A stretch of 64,000 nt of DNA from Corallium rubrum (GCA_964035015.1 OZ036017.1:5505496-5569495); one strand, 5' to 3'; shown: positions 24,401 to 35,525, numbered from the stretch's first letter. Numbers and translations are program-made. Notes: a model not told the origin generated them from the letters alone.

Positions 24401-25914
24401 ATGGTCAGAATAAAATTCTTAACTTAATAATCAGCTTCCTGGACAAGCATTTTGCCAATGAGCTTGCTGCAGGAAACATCAACTCAACAAGTGGAATGAA
24501 ACAAAATAACTTTTCTCACCTCCAGGTAGTAATTGGTTGCCTTTTTATTAATGTGTATTAGAGTAAAATAATCTAGTTGGTGCATTACAGCTTAATGGCT
24601 TAATTTTGTCCTTGTACAATGAAGTAACACAATCAGTGTAATATGGAACCACACAAGAAAGATGGATTCACATCTCCTTTTGTGTGGTTGAGATAGTTTT
24701 TATGTTGACCCATTGAGTGCCAGTGCTATGCAACTGAATGGGTTAATTAAACCAATTCTTATCAATAACAGGAATATCTTTAAATTAAATACTGCCTATT
24801 CATAACTTCATTTTAGATTCCTCTTCCAAACATGCCAATGGAAAGTCAGACTACAGGTACAGTAGGGTACAGTAGTGAATTTATTTCTGCCAGTATTTAC
24901 CAGCCAGTATTTACCAGCAGGTAAATACCAGCCTAAAATGAACATGTTTTTTGATCGATTTGCTTAGACAAAGGTGATCATAATTTGTGACTTGTTCTTT
25001 GAAATAATTGTTATCGTAGCTATCTTAAAACATCACAAAATCTCTGAAAGCTGTATTTGTAAAAAAATGAGTCATGATGACAATTATCTTCAAAGAAATC
25101 ACAAAGACCATTTTGGTCCAAGACCGTGCAAACGATGTTATCACAACACAAAAGGGTGTGACTGCAGCTAATTATACTTACGCCATCATAACTTAAGCTC
25201 ATATGAACTTATTTTGTGTAATTGCAGGTGAAATAGTTGGGACCATTACAAGCATTGCAGACTCATGGTTCTCATGGACTATACCAACCTTCCCTGTTAT
25301 GTCCATAGAATTTAAACAAATAAATGTAGTACTAGACTCTGGCAATGCAGATGCTCTAATTAGAAGATCCACTGACATCTCCCCAGGAAAATTTAAATGT
25401 ACGTCACACTGCAAAATCACAATTGATGGAATTGAGTACATTGTCTTATGGGAAATAACAACAGTAAGCGAGGTTAGAGATGAGAGTGCAGGTATGGCGA
25501 GACAAAACATTGAAGAAGAGGAAATTGAAAGTGCACATTGTTCCATTTAAAGTTCTTGGAACATGTCATTCAGCCGAAAGACAGAAAATATTAGAGGAAG
25601 CGTTCGAGTACCTAAATGAGTATAATAGGCCAGTCTATGTGCATTTGGAAAAAGAACCAGACAATTTACATGATGCAAATGCAATTGCAACTTATGTGAA
25701 AACTGATGCTGCATTCCACAAGGTTGGTTATATTGCAAGTGAACTGACACAGTATGTTAGCCCCCATATGAATGATCCTAGCTTTGATGTGCCTATAAAA
25801 TACATCAAACTACGTACAACTTTTATGCGAATTGGATTTTATCTCACAATTAACATTTCCAAAAAAGGATCATGGCATCCTAATGTGGTCAAAGCTAGCA
25901 AGTCTGCTATGTAA
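21460..25914 (+). CDS. EXO1/XPG-family nuclease running into a HIRAN domain (9 exons)
   Basis: Exons: 21460-21611, 22665-22784, 22864-22981, 23159-23296, 23644-23999, 24435-24525, 24817-24856, 25228-25491, 25553-25914. All have GT/AG borders and phases that close, giving 546 aa. Residues 1-325 match exonuclease 1: N-terminal IVAVDASCWIHKAL, FVVFDGQNL, the XPG-I box PYESDAQIAYL with EDSDLLVYDCKK, and helix-hairpin-helix AAGCDYLDNVRGVGINKAF. The family cuts 5' flaps or resects 5' ends using two metals held by these acids; all are present. The choice of 23999 as donor skips a TAG at 24028 and aligns residue for residue with EXO1 (YCG..., then ELAAGNIN). Residues about 427-546 form a HIRAN-like domain (VLGTCHSAERQ; EPDNLHDANAIA; KVGYIASEL), a DNA-end-binding fold. 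Weak point: the last intron is only 61 nt; otherwise the ORF would stop at 25550 and HIRAN would be a separate frame. Confidence 0.75.
21645..21775. repeat. Hairpin in intron 1
   Basis: Arms of about 55 bp (AGATGTTTTGGTGTGTAGTA and its complement) with a GC-rich tip GACGAGCCCGCAGGGCGAGTC. Lies in intron 1 of the nuclease gene. Confidence 0.75.
22010..22560. repeat. Intronic repeat with ATGGC start-like segment and hairpin
   Basis: A hairpin at about 22385-22540 has arms around CAAAATATCATGATTTGTCA and a tip TGCCTTCGGCATCGGC. Upstream, AAACATGGCGGCTAG opens a short frame (MAASSSAIPGNN...) that ends near a GTAAGT-type donor after one frameshift. This looks like a captured 5' exon within a foldback element in intron 1. 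Confidence 0.45.
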
Positions 25915-26459
25915 ATGCATAAAATATACTGTATAGAACTGGTTTGATGCAACCCATCGTATTGAAAAATCAACATTTGTAAAGTAAATTAACTTGTCTG
26001 TTTTTAGAGTGCTTATAAATATGAATGACTATATTCATTGTTATTTGTTACTTACAAATATGTGCATAAGGTTATGTGCTGTGCGTCTATGGTGTCAGTA
26101 GTTACTTTACATTGGTGGAGCATCTCAAAACACAATACCTAGTGGAAAACACACTTCATATAATCATGTTTTTACCATTTGCATTGCATACACTATTCAG
26201 CGTCACACTAAGAAATCACGCGATTTTGGGTGGCAAAAATAACGGACACCAAAGGAAACAACTGTCTGAATTTGCCAAAAAAATTACCTTTCTGAATTTG
26301 TATTAATGAAGGTAAATAAAAGCTTTACCAAAGTAAGTTAAGTCTAAACATTTGCCACCCAAAATGGTGGAAGTCAAAATTATGTCAAATTATGTGTTGT
26401 GACGTCACTTGCAAAAAAGGGCTGGGTAGTCCACTACAGTAGTCTGTACAAACTCGCAC

Positions 26460-28854
26460 TCACATATGTTCTGGCACTGGTGGCAAAGCCACTGGAGTGC
26501 GAAGAAATTTAGCTCTAGCTGTCAACTGGCCCCTTTGGGGAAGGGATGCACGATTTGCAACAAACACTCCAGGATCACCTCTTCTTGACAAATGAACTTT
26601 ATCCAGTCTTTCCACAATTTCAGGTCCTGATGGTTTGTCAAAAGACGGCAATTCATTATCGGTGTATCTAGTTTTTGCCCCTGTCCAATAGTAAAACTGC
26701 AGGTCTTTATCAATTCTCTTCCGAAATTCATCTAAAATTTTGGGTTGCTCACCGAAGAACTGCTTCAGGTCAAAAATATCCCCGAGCATCTCATGCAATA
26801 GGGCAATGAAACATTCAACATCATCGCTCGACGAGGATCGTGGGTGCTCTGGTGGGATGGATCTTGCAATATTTTCTAGTCTTCGTAGCCGCCGACTTTC
26901 TAAATTTGCAACAAGCCTAACAATCACCTCCCTTGTGAAACCACATATGCCTTTCAATGGCCAGTGAAAAAACAAAATTAAACATGTTGTTTCATTAAAA
27001 TCACTTTGAACTTGAATTGGGGTCATGCTTTTAATTTCGATTCGGAAAATTAGACAAAAACAGCTGCTAAGAATTTAGGTGCAATTCTGGTCATTCTTGT
27101 GCAACCACATACCTTATACAAAGTAGTGGCACACATTAATTCAATAAACATGGATGTTTTGGTACTAAAGCAAGCAAACAGGTCTTTGATGGTACTCAGA
27201 AAACTTAGTGGAAAGTTTTATGATAACACCTGTGTAAGGTCAAACTAAACTCCAGTATCAATGTCTTTGTATAACATTATTATAAAAATTGTAAAAACTG
27301 CAGCTCACAAGAAAAAGGTTTGCATAAAATCTGACCTGTTTACATCCAACAAACTGTAGTCAGGTGTTTGTCTATGCCAGGGTATCCAATCATCAAGGAT
27401 CCAGAATTTCATTTCCTCGCAATATGAATGGCGATCGGCATCTGACAGCCCTCTCCCATCAGCGGCTTTGTGCCAGTTACGAATTCGTCGAATGACGTTG
27501 GCACCACTTTTATGTCCCTTAATTTAAAAATTACTGGTCTTTTATGAAATAGACAAATGGCATTGGGGAAGTTATGATTGGAATATATACATGTACTGAT
27601 AATTTTTTCTACCTTGGGCCCCCTCTTGGAACCTACAACATTTTGCATGAGTGAAAGGCCAAAATAATTGTATTTAAAGTACTATATACCTTTCTTTCCA
27701 GAAATGATATTACTCCGCTTGAAATAATTCGTTCGCAGTCAGGAACAGACTGTTTGTTTTTCCCAATCAGTGCTTCATAGGTCAGCCCAGTTGAATTATC
27801 ATGCAGTGCTTCCCTCATAAATCTGAGGTCAATCCCAGGAATACGGCCTTCTCGAAGGCATCCAATGATCCTTTTGAGCAAGTGGTTATGATCCTCTCGC
27901 TGATGGACATATTCAGACCCGTTTTCATTACACTCTGGTTGGTAAAGGTTGGCTGTGAAGTCAGCAGGATCATTTGAAAGTTCTTTCAGTTTTTCCACTT
28001 CCTTTCTGAACATGTAGGTTGCCAATACCGATTTTAATACTTCAGCTGTAGTTTCTTTTCGCCCTTCTACCCATGGATGAGGATCGTGAGAGAATGGAAA
28101 CAGTTTCCTCCTCAAAATGTATGCAGCTTGTTCCAAGGACATTTTTTCACTTTTCATGAAATTATCTAGCCACTGCAAGTCATCCATGGGAATGGCAGAG
28201 TGATTTTTCAATGGTTTGCCTTAAATAAAATAGAATAAGACACAAGCTACTACACTGATAAAGTGAAGGATAAAAAGTCATGGGTTCATTAGCCACACTG
28301 AAGTGCGAGTTGTATGATTACCTAGATTTTGTCTGCTTCAGACAACTTACAGTATTCTGGCACAGACATCACAATCATAAGCTTTTATTAATCCTCACCT
28401 TGACAGTTTACATTGACTGGCATTAGATTAAAGTAGGGCACATTAGGGTGCAATGCAAGTCAGACAATTTTACTTGTCAAGGAGGGGGCGCTGGCACTCA
28501 ATGCTTGGTTAGTTGATTTAATTTAAATCAGTATGATTCGAATACCATACCTGATCGTTGGGATTTACATGCATTGTTTACTGCTTAGGCACATCCATCC
28601 CAGAATTCTTTATCTTTGGTTGTTGGCCATTTGTCGTTCCACGCGTCTTTCCAATACAGGCATATATACTGTATTAGCATACAGGTTTCTTGTTTAGTCC
28701 ATGGCACTGGTTTTTCATTCTTGCTGGATAAAGAACTTTGAGAAGTTGTTTGGAAAAGGATCTTCCTCGAACTACCTTCACGTAAAGCCAACTTGGGCTT
28801 TGGCTTCCCTGGACTGTCGCCAGTTGACAGCTCGAAGCGTCTCTTGGTAGCCAT
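26460..28854 (-). CDS. SANT/Myb-like transposon-type protein (4 exons, 513 aa)
   Basis: Minus-strand exons 28854-28593, 28219-27690, 27517-27336 and 27027-26460 have GT/AG borders and phases that close to 513 aa with no internal stop. The N-terminus is basic and low-complexity, then a trihelix/SANT-type DNA-binding motif: PWTKQETCMLIQYICLYWKD, later KEFWDGC. The middle and C-terminal parts (RNWHKAADGRGLSDADRHSY; HPRSSSSDDVECFIALLHEM; FYYWTGAKTRYTD; RRGDPGVFVANRASLPQRG) I recognise only as a conserved invertebrate family of unknown function. SDDVECF is acidic, but I cannot assign a DDE core. The gene converges on the nuclease gene, their 3' ends are about 550 bp apart, and its start faces an A-type TIR module at 29268-29318. 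Likely role: DNA-binding partner of the element. Confidence 0.75.
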
Positions 28855-29267
28855 TTTGTTCCGGTGTCATTTACCTGTTAAAATAGGCATTATAAATTCA
28901 AAAATTGCAGACGAACCGTACGAGGTGCGATGTGGTGCGATGGGAATTTTGGATAGTTTATGCTTTAAAAAACAAGTATAGAAAAGAAAACTTATTGATT
29001 TCTAATCGTGTAAGGATATTCTGGCAATATAAAAACGCTACTAAAACACCACGTCGAAACATGCCAAATATGGGTTCAGTTCAATCGGCTATAACTTTCG
29101 ACACAGTCAAGTTTTCGTGAATGATTTTAGGTACACATTAACACCAAACACTCCTTTTCGATATAATAATAAAAAACGTAACCAAAATGAGAGGAAATAA
29201 GAATAAAATAAATGCTAAACTTACCCATCACTGAAGGTGAATTAACATTCCTTCGCAAAATTTGTAA

Positions 29268-29440
29268 ATTGTGCCCCCATACTGCTTTGCGGTCGTATTG
29301 CGCACACCGCCTGAGTTGTTTAGTATACAATTGAGGACGAAATACCTTCGCGGTGTGTTGTATTCGGATGTTTCAACAAGCCAGACCCTAAAAACGGTAC
29401 AATACTTCATAGGGAAGTTTACGATGAAGATTTAATACCA
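29268..29440. repeat. Internal head-to-head copies of both TIR inner modules
   Basis: Reading left from 29320 on the minus strand gives the A-type module seen at 21324-21360 (GGCGGTGTGCGCAATACGAC). Reading right from about 29318 gives the B-type module (CAATTGAGGACGAAATACCT, then TTCGCGGTGTG) that is otherwise found just inside the right TIR, in reverse, at 34500-34640. The two overlap at GTTGTTTA. The A module lies upstream of the SANT-like gene start at 28854. Confidence 0.75.
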
Positions 29441-30340
29441 GCAGCAATAGCATGATGCCAATGTTAAGATGTTAAGTGACGAACGCAGATACAGTATGGC
29501 GCACTGTATGGTCTATTATTAAGCATTTCAACTGGCCAGACGGTTTCTTCGGAAACATTGCTTTCAAGACAAGAGAAGCCCCATATCCTGTGGCTAAAAA
29601 GAGCTGATATATTAGAGAAACCTTCTACCCACCATATTTCCTGCAGACAAACGCGAAGGAAAGCTTTGAATTGAGAGTCAAGCGCGACAAGGAGGATTCA
29701 ACGCATGTTTTGATGCAATTATTTTAACAAACACAGACTCCAGGTAAAATAACTTTTTTAGGTATTTAGAAAGAAAGAAGTGCTGCTGAAAAACCACAAC
29801 CTTCCAGATCATTTGAATACATCGAGCATGAAAATATAATGAAGACAAAATAAGCATATGTCGTTATGTCGAACATCTTGTCAGCTGCTTGTCTGATCAA
29901 GTCAAGTCTTTCTCGTCTCGTATGTGTTTTGTGTGTTCACAGACATAGTTACTGGGCAGTATAAATGTCTCTGGCAAGTATCTTGATATTATATACGCTT
30001 ACAATTGCACACGACGTTGATTAAGTGAACTTGCAGGTGACACTTTTCTAGGTACAAACATGAAGCTGTGTTATAAGGCGAAGAGACTTGACATATTGAA
30101 CGCTGTACATGTGTGGAAATAATACTTTCTTTCTTTGCTTTCCTGATGTCTGATCAAGTCTTTCTCGTAGACATAGTTATTGGTCAGTAATGTCGCTGGC
30201 AAGTATCTTGATATTATATACACTTACAATCGTACACGCCGTTAATATTTGATACCCGAAGAGACTCGACATATAATTCTCGTTACATGAACCACTGACT
30301 TTTTTCTCGAGCTTTACACACTGATAATTTCAAGGAGTCA
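29441..30340. other. Non-coding, with internal near-repeats
   Basis: No gene seen. Two related blocks (about 29875-30060 and 30140-30270) share GATCAAGTCTTTCTCG, ACATAGTTA, and GGCAAGTATCTTGATATTAT, so part of this stretch is a local duplication. Confidence 0.5.
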
Positions 30341-30344
30341 ACTT

Positions 30345-30730
30345 GACTCCAAAAATGGAGAAAAAAAAGGTACAGATTGACTCCTTTTTTGGAGTAATTT
30401 TTACTCCAAAATGTTTACTCCCTTTTTGGAGTACTTTTTACTCCAAAACTGGAGTAATATTTACTCCAATAGGAGTTAAAATTACTCGAATATGAGTTAA
30501 AATTACTCCAGAAACGGAGCTAAAATTACTCCAGAAACGGAGTTAAAATTACTCCAGAAACGGAGTTAATATTACTCCAGGGACAGAGTTAATATTACTC
30601 CACAATCGGAGTAAGAAAGGCATCAATTCTGCTCCAAAAATAGGGTAAAAATTACTCCTATTTAGGAGTAGTTGAACTCCAAAATTGTGACTCCCTTTCT
30701 GGAGTAAGTTTAACTCCAAAAAGAACTACC
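30345..30730. repeat. GGAGT/ACTCC palindromic minisatellite
   Basis: Units such as GAGTTAAAATTACTCCAGAA alternate with TTTTTGGAGTA blocks. Each unit is nearly self-complementary. Same motif grammar as 6120-6365 and 33535-33740. Confidence 0.8.
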
Positions 30731-30794
30731 GCAAGATAATCACCCTAAAATTACAGTAACCGCTTGATTACAGTCAACTCTCAAAGCAGACACT

Positions 30795-31655
30795 TAGGCT
30801 TGGTTTAGACGTCGAAGTTCCGTCGCATTTAATTCGTCGCATTTAATGCGACCAATTTTATCCGACGGAAATGCAACGTCTAAACTGATTTTATTCGACG
30901 CGTCGCATTTAATTCGACGCTGTCGAATTATGCGACGAGCTGTGTCGCATAATTCGACGGAAATGCGACGTTGATTTAGACGTCGCATAAAATGCAGTCG
31001 AATAAAATGCATAAATTAGTATAATCACTTTTTCTATCCTACAATATCCCTCAATACCTAACAATTTTACAGTTCGTGGGCCCCACGAAGATCATTTTCA
31101 ACATGGCGTACTTGTTTTTATCGTCCAGAATGTTTTGTGACGGACGAAAACAATTAGTATGAAGTTGGGTGGCAATAAAGGGTTACTTGCTGAAGGTATT
31201 GGAGTTTTCGGCTGAAGAAAACTGTCGAACTAGCCGAAAGCAACACATTAATCGAGTTTTAAGAATGAGAGAGCTTTAAGCGAAAGCTTCTACATTCCAA
31301 TTCCACTAACGACAAACAGGCGACCAACGCCAAGGTTTAACGACACATGTTGAAACACAGAGAGTATCTGAAGGTCTTCTTTGTGTTTTAGCTTTTTGAT
31401 AAACTCACTTGATCATGAAGATAAAAACATGGCGTTTCTCTTAACAGCTGGGTGCCATGCAAATTGGAGCGGTAATTCGAAACTCGAAACACCAACGTTA
31501 AGAGCTATTTGGCGTTAAATTTCAACCGTAACATTAAATGCGACACATTAAATTCGACGTCTAAACCGAACTGTGCCACTTCTGTCGCATAATCGTCGCA
31601 TTAAATTCGACGAATTAAATGCGACGGAACTTCGACGTCTAAACCAAGCCTTCAT
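30795..31655. mobile_element. Foldback element with GCTTGGTTTAGACGTCGAAG ends
   Basis: About 860 bp with inverted ends (GCTTGGTTTAGACGTCGAAG at left, its complement at right) and subterminal iterations of GTCGCATTTAATTCGACG. Internal sequence includes CAACATGGCGTACTTG, which opens a short frame ending near a GTATGA donor-like site. No transposase. Confidence 0.8.
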
Positions 31656-31731
31656 GGAAGTGAGAACAAAAAGGCAAATCATGTAAAGCATATAATATTT
31701 CGTAAATCATGTAATACAGCAACATATGTAA

Positions 31732-32487
31732 GGCCCGTTTCAAACGTCGAACTTGCCATGTGCCGAGCTTAATAGTTTGAATTAAGCACATGATAAGCTC
31801 GACGTTTGAAACAATTAAGTTCGACTGTTTTAATTAAGTTCGACCGCGAAGTTAAGTTCGACCGGTTTGGTCGAGTAGAACGACCAAAGCGCGACAAAGC
31901 GCGACGTGGTTTCAAACGTTGAACTTATCATGTGCCGAACTTAATGCAATTCACGAAAAAACGTGTTTGTCTAGTTTTTCTAACTGTAATGCGAGCTGAA
32001 AACATGAAACTTTATACGCACGGCGGTCTTTTCGAGTAAATATAGATGCGAGAAGAGATCATTACTGTTTGTATCGTAATAAGCATGTAATCGATGCGCT
32101 GAGTTTGAAGTTTGAAGAAGATGAAGAAGTCAATCATTCCGCATTCAACTGACAACAAGCTTGTGTAAGGCAGATTCAAGTCAATCATCTACTCATAATT
32201 ATTCTGTTCTCTTTTCTCGCTCTCTTCTGATTTACCGTCACCATTTTCCGACAAGAAAATAATGAGATATAGACAAGAAAAACGAAAACCGTGCGATTCA
32301 TGGCACATTATTCATGTTAAGCGCTGCACATTCGCGTAGGTGGCCACTGACCAAATCCAACGAATGCTCGCCGCTAGCAATTAAGTTCGACATGTTAGGC
32401 TTGACGTTTGAAACCACGTCGAACTTTGTCGAACTTAATATGTATTAAGTTCGGCACATGATAAGCTCGACGTTTGAAACGGGCCTA
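31732..32487. mobile_element. Foldback element with GGCCCGTTTCAAACGTCGA ends
   Basis: About 755 bp. Ends TAGGCCCGTTTCAAACGTCGA and its complement (CGACGTTTGAAACGGGCCTA). Subterminal TTAAGTTCGAC and TGTGCCGA blocks repeat in both orientations. Same architecture as the neighbouring 30795-31655 element but different sequence. No transposase. Confidence 0.8.
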
Positions 32488-32532
32488 AGACACCCCAGTA
32501 TAACAAGACAATCATGTAAAAAGTGTTCTCTA

Positions 32533-33187
32533 TTAGCTCAATTCCTGGATAAACTTATTGACTGCCACTCGTTGCTTCGCCTCACTGGCCCTGTCCATAA
32601 TAGCAGCCTCCAAAAATAGAAATGTATTTTTTGTTGAGCTGGGATACTCAACATTAAATATGTAGTAGCAGCCTAACAAGACTGCCAATGCCTGAATAAT
32701 TGGTACTGAGCTGTTCAATTTGGCAATAATCTTGCCCTCTCCAGCAATGTAGAGGGGAGTTACATCACTCATATCACCTGCTCCAACAAGTTTTGGGGCC
32801 AATGACTCATTAATGACAACATCAATTGATTCATCAATCATCATCCTATATAAAAGTTAAAATGATATACTGGTAAATAACAGCAACATAAATGAAAAAC
32901 ATGGCCTCCTTGGCTTGCAAGTGTTTGCATGGGAACCGGGCTGGTTTGCCTTCTATGAACAACCCTTTGTGCTAGTTCACCTCTTATGAACAACCCTTGA
33001 GCTAGTTCACCTCTTATGAATAACCCCTTGAGCTAGTTCACCTCTCTTATAAACAACTGCTTACACAAATTACTAACAGTCAAACATACAGAGCAATTTT
33101 TGAGCAGCTCCGAACCAGTTGTACTACGTTCTTTCATCAAAAGTGGAAGCACTAACACTGCTGCAGTCTCCTCAATGCCTATATCTC
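32533..33187 (-). pseudogene. Exons of a conserved uncharacterised protein
   Basis: The last exon (about 32845-32533) encodes PLYIAGEGKIIAKLNSSVPI and then LGCYYIFNVEYPSSTKNTFL, ending in a stop. An upstream exon-like segment 33187-33090, with TTTCAG acceptor and GTATGT donor, encodes ETAAVLVLPLLMKERSTTGS. Both recall the C-terminal region of a multicopy invertebrate and fish family of unknown function. The donor phase (0) does not fit the last exon frame (needs 2), so the model is incomplete or broken. It lies in the distal half of the 13.8-kb TIR unit between foldback insertions. Confidence 0.45.
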
Positions 33188-33271
33188 CTGAAATAAGCAC
33201 CCAGGGCACTTAATCGATTAAATACGGTAATAATATGTCTGAGTAAAGTACGTTGTTATTATATTAATTTA

Positions 33272-33457
33272 AGCCTGGTTCTCATATGTCGCCGATCGTC
33301 GGCGATTTGTGATTTAGATGCATGTTAAGTAAAAGAATAAAAGCACTGCTTTTCTGCATTGTTCTTTATTACTTAACATGCTGCTGCATTTCCCGTTTTA
33401 ACATGCATCTAAATCACAAATCGCCGACGATCGGCGACATATGAAAACCAGGCTTAA
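33272..33457. mobile_element. Short near-perfect palindromic MITE
   Basis: About 186 bp whose halves are complements: AAGCCTGGTTCTCATATGTC at left, its complement at right ending ACCAGGCTT, with GCCGATCGTCGGC near each tip. Flanking T-rich dinucleotides agree on both sides. Its end motif also occurs at 3112-3123. Confidence 0.85.
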
Positions 33458-33534
33458 GAAAATTAGACAATAGACAAGTTCGGCAGCAGCAGTAAATCAG
33501 GACTAATTGGAATTATTTTAAAAAGCAATCCATC

Positions 33535-33745
33535 ACCAATAATTTTACTCCAATATCAGAGTTATTATAACTCTAGTGGTGGAGTTAATTTTAATCCAAT
33601 GGGAGTAAAATTGAAAATATCTCGTCAAAAGGAGTTAATTCAACTCCAATATAAGAGTCAAAACAACTCTGAAATTTTAACTCCTATGAAGGGAGTTATT
33701 TTAACTCCCTTCCTAGAGTTAAAATAACTCCTTGAAATTAACAGT
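33535..33745. repeat. GAGTTA/TAACTC palindromic repeats
   Basis: A third copy of the GAGTTA...ACTCC motif grammar, about 200 bp, non-coding, near the right end of the TIR unit. Confidence 0.75.
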
Positions 33746-34499
33746 GCAGCTATTTACTGTGGTTGGTATGATTAGGGTTTTCTGCGTATTCGTATCTATA
33801 GAATAAAGCTACAGTTTGGAAGATCATTAAATTGTATTCCTGATATGCCAATAAATATTATAATTTATCAATGGCAAAAGTGTTTTACCTGTCAGACCAC
33901 AAATAGCTAAAACATAAACAGACTCTGGAAATTACAGAAACGGAGATAAATACAGAGTTGCCTACGGATGAGGCTAGAGATGAATATGTTATAAATGGCT
34001 TAAGGCCCAATTACAGATTTACGTAAAAGCTGTGAAGGGAAAAATATCAGTAGTCCCTGCGAGAAGACATGCAGCTGACAAGGTGCTTGACAGGACGATA
34101 TATTAGACTGCTTGTTTTGTTTTCATTATATAATTATTCAAGAGTAGATGTATTTCAAGGGTATGGAAGATCGGGATTTTTCAGTGGTATTTGACTCTTC
34201 TTCGTACTTCCTAAATATCTAAAAAGTTATTATACCGAGGGTCCATATTTGTGGAAAAAATGCATTAAATTACAATATACAACGGGTTTGTTGATTTCTC
34301 ACTGCACCGGTGACTCGGTCGTGTGGAGCAGATGCGGGTGGGTAGAACGTTACTCTAATACCACCCATTTCTATACACGAGATATAGAGCTTATCTTGTA
34401 CTGGAAAAATACTCTTCCAGCGAAACCGACGTTGGAAATCGACTGGCTTACAGTTTGTGTGCGTTTGCGCTTGACAAGTTAACAACCCAAAGTTGGCGT

Positions 34500-34853
34500 C
34501 TTTCTCTTGCCTCCAATCTTAAACCTTTAGTGTAAGCCTTCCTGTGAAGTGTTATACCATTCTCTGAGTTTTTGCCATTATCTGGTTTGTTGAAATACTC
34601 GAATAAAACACACCGCGAAGTATTTTGTCCGCAATTGTAAAGTAAACAACTGTAGTCGAAATTACAGCTTGTCCCGATTTGACGCCATCAAACTCAGACT
34701 TTTTTCTCCCGGCCATGTTTTGAAAAACTTGTGTTTGGAGCCAAATATCTCGGGCAGTTTTCATCCGTTGAAGGAGTGTTATATATCGTTAGAATCGTCT
34801 CAATACGGCCGATTTTTAGAAAAAAAATGAAAATTCTCGTATATACACTTTAA
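34500..34853 (-). repeat. Right terminal inverted repeat with B-type inner module
   Basis: The complement of 34632-34853 aligns with the left end. The inner part (CAATTGCGGACAAAATACTT on the minus strand, then CGCGGTGTGTTTTATTCGAG) matches 29327-29440 instead of the left inner part. Confidence 0.8.
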
Positions 34854-34859
34854 ATCTGG

Positions 34860-35350
34860 CTATCGCCTCGTGCCTCTACTCAACTTCTTTCGTGTTCAAA
34901 TGACGTCAAACGTGCCTTTCATAAGAGTACATATATGCACGGAGCTTTATGTTTTATTTGTTAAATGGAACATTATATCAAAAGAAACAAATCGGTAATA
35001 TAACAGTTCTAGAAAGCGGAACGCAGATAATATTAATGATCTTCGGTATACACAATGTCTACCGATCAGCGGCAGGCATTATTAAATTGTGCGCTACGCT
35101 ACACCTGGCATTGTTTGGCGGTGGAATATATTGATTTATTAAAGAGAAGTGTATTTTTCTACTATACTATTATATCAAACACAACTCTATTTGTTGTTGG
35201 AGGTATATATCAAGGCCACAAAAGGCTAAGCGACATTTCGAGGGGCAGACAGTGTATTTATACGAGTCTTTGTTCATTAATTTTTATATGACATACCACA
35301 CCATTGTGCCAGATGATTTCACTTAACATTTAAGCATGCGACGTTATTGT
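34860..35350. other. Non-coding stretch
   Basis: Only short frames of 60-80 codons, with no recognisable motif. I see no gene. Confidence 0.4.
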
Positions 35351-35359
35351 AAACACTCA

Positions 35360-35525
35360 CGTCACGCGTATAAAATTGAGCCATTAAAGATGGCAACAGC
35401 CGCTATTGCTGCAAATCAACAACCTAAAACTGCATAGATTTCCGTTCTTCACTTCAAGCAAGAGTGCTGACGCCATCACTCTTTAATGGCTCGATTTTAT
35501 ACGCGTGACGTCCATGTTGAGGAAA
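35360..35525. mobile_element. Short inverted-repeat element
   Basis: Left ACGTCACGCGTATAAAATTG then AGCCATTAAAGATGGC. Right carries the complement, ending CGATTTTATACGCGTGACGT. About 165 bp, non-coding. Confidence 0.7.

Larger units (their letters stand above)
21089..34853. mobile_element. Large TIR-bounded multi-gene DNA transposon candidate
   Basis: The ends are inverted copies of each other: 21089-21325 and 34853-34632 align at roughly 90% over about 235 bp. Both start TTAA then AGTG(C/T)ATATACGAGAA. TTAA may be the target duplication (as in piggyBac or Kolobok) or part of the repeat. Inside are two intact convergent genes (XPG nuclease/HIRAN and SANT-like) and a third conserved protein. 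Downstream of the shared 235 bp the left and right ends diverge into two modules, and both reappear head to head at about 29268-29440. An XPG nuclease is known from Academ transposons, but I could not identify a transposase core, so the superfamily is open. Confidence 0.65.
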
